NCBI RefSeq assembly: GCF_003115845.1
Contig: NZ_KZ819033.1
Span: 1 to 64,000, forward strand
Direction: 5' to 3'
DNA from: Brenneria roseae subsp. roseae
GTDB lineage: Bacteria; Pseudomonadota; Gammaproteobacteria; Enterobacterales; Enterobacteriaceae
DNA length: 64,000 bases
Shown: piece after piece, positions 60,449 through 64,000 of the stretch
How positions within the stretch are numbered: the stretch's first letter is position 1
Layout: the number at the start of each line of letters is the position of its first letter
Notes under the pieces: model-generated
Database searches by the model: none
Told to the model about the DNA's origin: nothing
The model's input: only the letters and a program-made list of their open reading frames with translations
Made by a program: the position numbers and the translations under genes

Positions 60449-61255
60449 ATGAGAAAAATTGTTATTTCCGTTGCCCCCGTAGCCGGAGATACGACATCAG
60501 CCAACCCGGAAGATGTCGCCAGAGAGGCGATCGAATCTTATCATGCGGGAGCAGCGATGGTGCACCTTCACGTACGGGAACGCGATGGCCGCTTAACCCG
60601 CGATCCCAGCCAGTTCCAGCAAACCATTCAGTTGATCCGCCAACATACCGACATGATTATTCAGGGTTCTACCGGCGGCGTATCTGATATGACCATTGAA
60701 GAACGTTGTTCTCCGCTGGATTGTCCGCTGGTTGAAATGTCGTCCCTGAATGCAGGTTCGGTAAACCTGGGCGACCTTGTTTACCGTAACCCCATGCCGG
60801 AAATCAAGTATGTTACACAGCGCTGTTTCCAGACGGGGATCGTGCCTGAAATCGAAGTCTTTGAACTGGGCATGATTCATAATATGCAACTCATCGCACA
60901 GCAGATGCCGCTGCCTCAACCGGTCATCTACGCCATGGTGTTGGGCCATCAAGGCGGCTGCCCGGCAACGCCCTCGACTCTGGCGCTGTTTAGTCAATAT
61001 ATCCCGCGTGGCGCCTTGTGGAGCATTACCCACTATGGCCGCCGGGATGATTTTTCCATTCTGGCCGCCGCACTCGGCCTGGGGGCCTGTATGGTAAGGG
61101 TCGGCTTTGAAGACAGTCAGTACCTTTCACGGCAGGAGAAAGTCGAACACAATGCCGTATTGATTGAGCGAATGAGCGCCATCATTAAAAGTATCGGTTT
61201 CGAGGTTGCCAGCCCGGCAGAAGCCAGGCAGATGTTTGGTTTAAAACCGTTGTAA
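60449..61255 (+). CDS. BKACE family (beta-keto acid cleavage enzyme, DUF849)
   Basis: This 268-aa zinc enzyme belongs to the BKACE (Kce-like) family, which cleaves beta-keto acids with acetyl-CoA. Zinc-binding His39 and His41 are in AMVHLHVRERDG; STGGVSDMTIEERCSPL and EIEVFELGMI follow the family layout. It closes the TRAP operon after an 88-base gap. Since 3-oxo-tetronate is a beta-keto acid, the enzyme may act in the same route, but this is inference. Confidence 0.88.
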   Translation: MRKIVISVAPVAGDTTSANPEDVAREAIESYHAGAAMVHLHVRERDGRLTRDPSQFQQTIQLIRQHTDMIIQGSTGGVSDMTIEERCSPLDCPLVEMSSLNAGSVNLGDLVYRNPMPEIKYVTQRCFQTGIVPEIEVFELGMIHNMQLIAQQMPLPQPVIYAMVLGHQGGCPATPSTLALFSQYIPRGALWSITHYGRRDDFSILAAALGLGACMVRVGFEDSQYLSRQEKVEHNAVLIERMSAIIKSIGFEVASPAEARQMFGLKPL

Positions 61256-61372
61256 TCTCTAATGTCCCGCCGTTCTCAGAAGCCATCGACGATCTGATTC
61301 AAAGGGAAATGCCGGATGGCGCGGCATCAGAGTACGGGAGACGTCTGGTTTTAATATCGATGGGATACCCAA

Positions 61373-61411
61373 CATTTTGCCGGGCCGGTCGGTCTTCGTC
61401 CCGGCAAAATG
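61373..61411. terminator. Bidirectional hairpin after the BKACE gene
   Basis: CATTTTGCCGGG (61373-61384) pairs perfectly with CCCGGCAAAATG (61400-61411). It lies between the BKACE gene and the convergent aminotransferase. A/T-rich edges of the stem suggest it works on both strands. Confidence 0.75.
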
Positions 61412-61415
61412 CCAA

Positions 61416-62603
61416 CTACAGCGCGCGGCGCAAGCGGGCAACCGCCTCGTGCATCTGCTCATCCGTGGCGGTCGCAAAGGAAAAACGCAGCGTCGAGTAG
61501 TCAGGGCAATCAGAGAAGAAAAATTCACCGGGAACAAACACCACGCCCTGATTGAGCGTCTGCTTCAGCCAGTCAGTGGTATTGAATTCATAACGGAATT
61601 TCGCCCACAGGAACATGCCGCCTTTCGGCTGGTTAAAGACAATAACATTGCCCAACTCCTGTTCCACCAGCTGCGCCAACAGCTCGCTTTTGTGCTTGTA
61701 GGCGTAACGAATTTTCTCGATCTGCGCGTCCAGACGCCCCAACCCCAGATAGTACTCTGCCACGGTTTGTGACAATGCGCTGGCATGTAAATCCGCCGCC
61801 TGTTTGATAATCGCGACCTTATGCAGCAACCAGTGCGGCAGGATCGCCCAGCCCAGACGCAATCCCGGCGCCAGAATCTTTGAAAACGTCGAGGTGTAAA
61901 GCACATGTTCCGTGCTGCCCAGCTCTTCCTGCGCCAGTTGGAACAACGTCGGATGCCGCTCTTCGGTAAAACGCAACTCGCCGTAGGGATCATCTTCAAT
62001 GATGACGAAACCGTAGCGCTCAGCCAGTGCAATTAACTGTTTACGGCGTTCATAACTCAGCGTGGCGCCGCTGGGGTTACCAAAGTTCGGGACAATGTAC
62101 ACGCCTTTGATGCGCTGTTTTTGCAGCAGCGCTTCCAGCTCATCCACGACCATGCCGTGCTCGTCGGACGCAACGGACATCACCTGCGTCTGGGCCAGTT
62201 CAAGCGTTTGCAGGGCGGCAAGATAGGTCGGACGTTCAACCACAAAAACATCGCCCGGGTCGACCATCGCCCGTATGATCAAATCCAGCGCCTGCTGTGA
62301 GCCCGCCGTGACCACAATATCTTCCGCCTGCGTTTTCACACCGCGTAACGCACACAGATCGGCGATACGATCGCGCAACACGCCGCTGCCTTCCGTCAGT
62401 CCGTACTGGAAAGCCGTTTTCGGCTGCTCGGTAATGGCTAACTGCGTCGCCTGATTCAACCCTTCAAAATCAAACAGTGCCTCAGAGGGGATCCCACCGG
62501 CCAGCGAAATAATATTGTCCATCTTGCTATGCTTAAGCAGTTCGCGAATCGCGGAACTTTTCAACTGAGCAATGCGGTGCGCCAGTAACCCTTCATTGGC
62601 CAT
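61416..62603 (-). CDS. PLP-dependent aminotransferase (LysN/2-aminoadipate type)
   Basis: This 395-aa fold-type I aminotransferase lies next to the branched-chain amino acid (liv) genes. ISLAGGIPSEALFDF and GLTEGSGVLRDRIADL match the LysN/ARO8-like subgroup. The PLP lysine is Lys242 (TSTFSKILAPGLRLGW), with Asn/Asp/Tyr partners in NFGNPSGATLS and EDDPYGEL. It may act on branched-chain, aromatic or 2-aminoadipate substrates. Its operon link to livF is possible because both are on the minus strand, 53 bases apart. Confidence 0.87.
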   Translation of the reverse strand: MANEGLLAHRIAQLKSSAIRELLKHSKMDNIISLAGGIPSEALFDFEGLNQATQLAITEQPKTAFQYGLTEGSGVLRDRIADLCALRGVKTQAEDIVVTAGSQQALDLIIRAMVDPGDVFVVERPTYLAALQTLELAQTQVMSVASDEHGMVVDELEALLQKQRIKGVYIVPNFGNPSGATLSYERRKQLIALAERYGFVIIEDDPYGELRFTEERHPTLFQLAQEELGSTEHVLYTSTFSKILAPGLRLGWAILPHWLLHKVAIIKQAADLHASALSQTVAEYYLGLGRLDAQIEKIRYAYKHKSELLAQLVEQELGNVIVFNQPKGGMFLWAKFRYEFNTTDWLKQTLNQGVVFVPGEFFFSDCPDYSTLRFSFATATDEQMHEAVARLRRAL

Positions 62604-62656
62604 CTTTTCTCATACCTTCATTTACAGAACAGGCCGGAGAACCGGCATTATATCCA

Positions 62657-63373
62657 TCACCCGCCCAGATAGGCTGAGCGCACCGCTTCATTTGCCAGCA
62701 ACGCTGCGCCGGTATCCTCCAGCACAACATGACCATTTTCCAGCACATAACCACGATCGGCCAGACGCAGTGCCTGATTGGCGTTTTGTTCCACCAGGAA
62801 GATGGTCATGCCTTCTTCACGCAGTTGCTGAATAGTATCAAAAATTTGCAGAATAATAATCGGCGCCAGCCCCAGCGAGGGCTCGTCCAGCAGCAGCAAA
62901 CGCGGCTGACTCATCAGCGCGCGTCCAATCGCCAGCATCTGTTGCTCCCCGCCGGACATGGTGCCAGCCCGCTGAGCGCGTCGCTCATACAGCCGCGGAA
63001 ACAAGTTATAGACCCGTTCAATGCGCTGCTGGTACTGATGGCGATCCGCAAAAAAACCGCCCATCGCCAGATTTTCTTCAACGGTCATACGGGAAAAAAC
63101 ACGGCGGCCTTCAGGAACAATAGCAATCGCCTCACGCATAATCTGCGCCGTTTGCCAGTAGGTAATGTCTTTCCCATCAAACGTGATCGTTCCTTCCGTC
63201 GCTCGCGGGTCGCCACAGAGCGTCCCCAGCAGCGTCGTTTTACCGGCGCCGTTGGCGCCGATAAGCGTAACGATTTCGCCCTGTTCAATGTGCAGGCTAA
63301 CCTGATGCAGCGCCTGAATTTTACCGTAGTGGGCCGAAACCTGATTTAATGACAGCATAACGTTATCCTTCAC
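62657..63373 (-). CDS. livF: Branched-chain amino acid ABC ATPase LivF
   Basis: LivF is one of two ATPases of the LIV-I/LS leucine-isoleucine-valine importer. It has 238 aa. Walker A is GANGAGKTT, the signature MSGGEQQMLAIGRALM and Walker B LLLLDEPSLGLAP. The start is taken as GTG 63373 because E. coli LivF also has a short extension before MLSF; an ATG at 63358 with AAGGA upstream is a good alternative. It overlaps the end of livG by 11 bases, so translation is coupled. Confidence 0.96.
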   Translation of the reverse strand: MKDNVMLSLNQVSAHYGKIQALHQVSLHIEQGEIVTLIGANGAGKTTLLGTLCGDPRATEGTITFDGKDITYWQTAQIMREAIAIVPEGRRVFSRMTVEENLAMGGFFADRHQYQQRIERVYNLFPRLYERRAQRAGTMSGGEQQMLAIGRALMSQPRLLLLDEPSLGLAPIIILQIFDTIQQLREEGMTIFLVEQNANQALRLADRGYVLENGHVVLEDTGAALLANEAVRSAYLGG

Positions 63374-64000
63374 CCAGATAAGCGCGGATCACATCCGGGT
63401 TATTACGAATTTCAGCCGGGGTGCCCTGAGCCAGCGGCGTACCCTGATTAACGACATAAATCCTGTCGGAGATCCCCATCACCAGTTTCATGTCATGCTC
63501 AATCAGCAGGACTGACACCTGATGGCTATCGCGTAACTCCGCGATCAGCTGATTCAACTCTTCGGTTTCTTTCGGATTAAGACCGGCCGCAGGTTCATCC
63601 AACATCAGCAGATCGGGCCGGGTCACCATACAACGGGCAATCTCCAACCGACGCTGCTGACCATAAGCCAGGTTACCCGCCTGACGATTCGCCAGCTCCA
63701 GCAAACCGATACGCTCCAGCCAGACTGCGGCACGATCCTGCGCGTCGGCTTCCGCACGACGAAATGCCGGCGTCTTCAGTAGTCCGGCAAACACGCCGCT
63801 TTTCAGATGCTGATGCTGCGCCACCAGCAGGTTTTCCACCACGGTCATTTCGCGGAATAAACGCACGTGCTGGAACGTCCGCACCACGCCCATCCGGGCA
63901 ATCGCCTGCCCTGACAAACCTTCCAGATGGCGATCGCGCAACATAATGGTACCGCCGCTCGGGCGATAAAAGCCGGTCAGGCAGTTGAATACCGTGGTTT
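63363..64000 (-). CDS. livG: Branched-chain amino acid ABC ATPase LivG (partial, start outside window)
   Basis: LivG is the second ATPase of the importer. Only the C-terminal part is here; the reading frame runs off the right window edge, and the last visible codons read TTVFNCLTGFYRPSGGTI, the segment just after Walker A. The signature LAYGQQRRLEIARCM and Walker B LLMLDEPAAGLNP are visible, as is the insertion after the Q loop typical of LivG (SGVFAGLLKTPAFRR). About 40 N-terminal residues lie outside. Confidence 0.95.
   Translation of the reverse strand, partial: TTVFNCLTGFYRPSGGTIMLRDRHLEGLSGQAIARMGVVRTFQHVRLFREMTVVENLLVAQHQHLKSGVFAGLLKTPAFRRAEADAQDRAAVWLERIGLLELANRQAGNLAYGQQRRLEIARCMVTRPDLLMLDEPAAGLNPKETEELNQLIAELRDSHQVSVLLIEHDMKLVMGISDRIYVVNQGTPLAQGTPAEIRNNPDVIRAYLGEG

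Overview
This is a chromosomal window of about 64 kb from a member of the Enterobacterales, most likely a plant-associated Pectobacteriaceae species (Brenneria, Pectobacterium or Dickeya type). The genus is inferred. The backbone follows the Escherichia coli order rpmE-priA-cytR-ftsN-hslVU-menA-rraA-zapB-glpFK-glpX-fpr-tpiA-pfkA-fieF-cpxP-cpxRA, and later yhhA-ugpQCEAB and livFG. Core proteins resemble their E. coli counterparts closely. A candidate Hrp-regulated type III effector with its chaperone, agmatine-catabolism genes and a sugar-efflux pump point to a plant-associated lifestyle.

Region 1 (1-19.5 kb) is housekeeping: ribosomal protein L31, replication restart, cell division, the HslVU protease with a sigma-32 promoter, menaquinone synthesis, glycerol uptake and phosphorylation, gluconeogenic FBPase, ferredoxin reductase and triose-phosphate isomerase. 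An idnO-like dehydrogenase and an MFS transporter with a 975-bp intergenic region separate glpK from glpX, which are adjacent in E. coli.

Region 2 (19.5-32.5 kb) has agmatine deiminase and N-carbamoylputrescine amidase (aguBA), then a two-gene accessory unit. One gene encodes a YopT/AvrPphB-like cysteine protease (Cys138, His273, Asp289); the other encodes a CesT-type chaperone. A good match to an HrpL-dependent hrp box lies upstream. pfkA, fieF, sotB, a hupE/ureJ permease, agp and the Cpx envelope-stress system follow. The CpxQ small RNA is clearly recognisable in the cpxP 3' UTR, and a perfect CpxR box lies between cpxP and cpxR.

Region 3 (32.5-44.8 kb) is a metal-related island. A CsoR-type repressor, CopZ and CopA lie on the minus strand. 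A TonB-dependent receptor, a YddA-like ABC exporter-type protein, dedicated TonB/ExbB/ExbD, a 729-aa periplasmic helical-repeat-like protein and a DUF3142-type protein lie on the plus strand. Related G/C-tract palindromes lie before both divergent units, which suggests shared control by the CsoR-like repressor. The substrate of the import system is unknown. This and the effector pair are the best candidates for undescribed biology here.

Region 4 (44.8-64 kb) has trmL, a Q-rich YhhA-like protein, an AEC transporter and the ugpBAECQ glycerol-3-phosphate operon with a Pho box. Two inverted copies of a roughly 75-bp triple-hairpin repeat flank ugpE-ugpA-ugpB. Next comes a four-carbon acid-sugar catabolic cluster: a DeoR-type regulator with OtnI/OtnC/OtnK, divergent from a TRAP transporter, a GlcG/HbpS-like protein, a single-cysteine Asp/Glu-racemase-family protein and a BKACE enzyme. 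An aminotransferase and livF/livG follow, and livG is cut by the window end.
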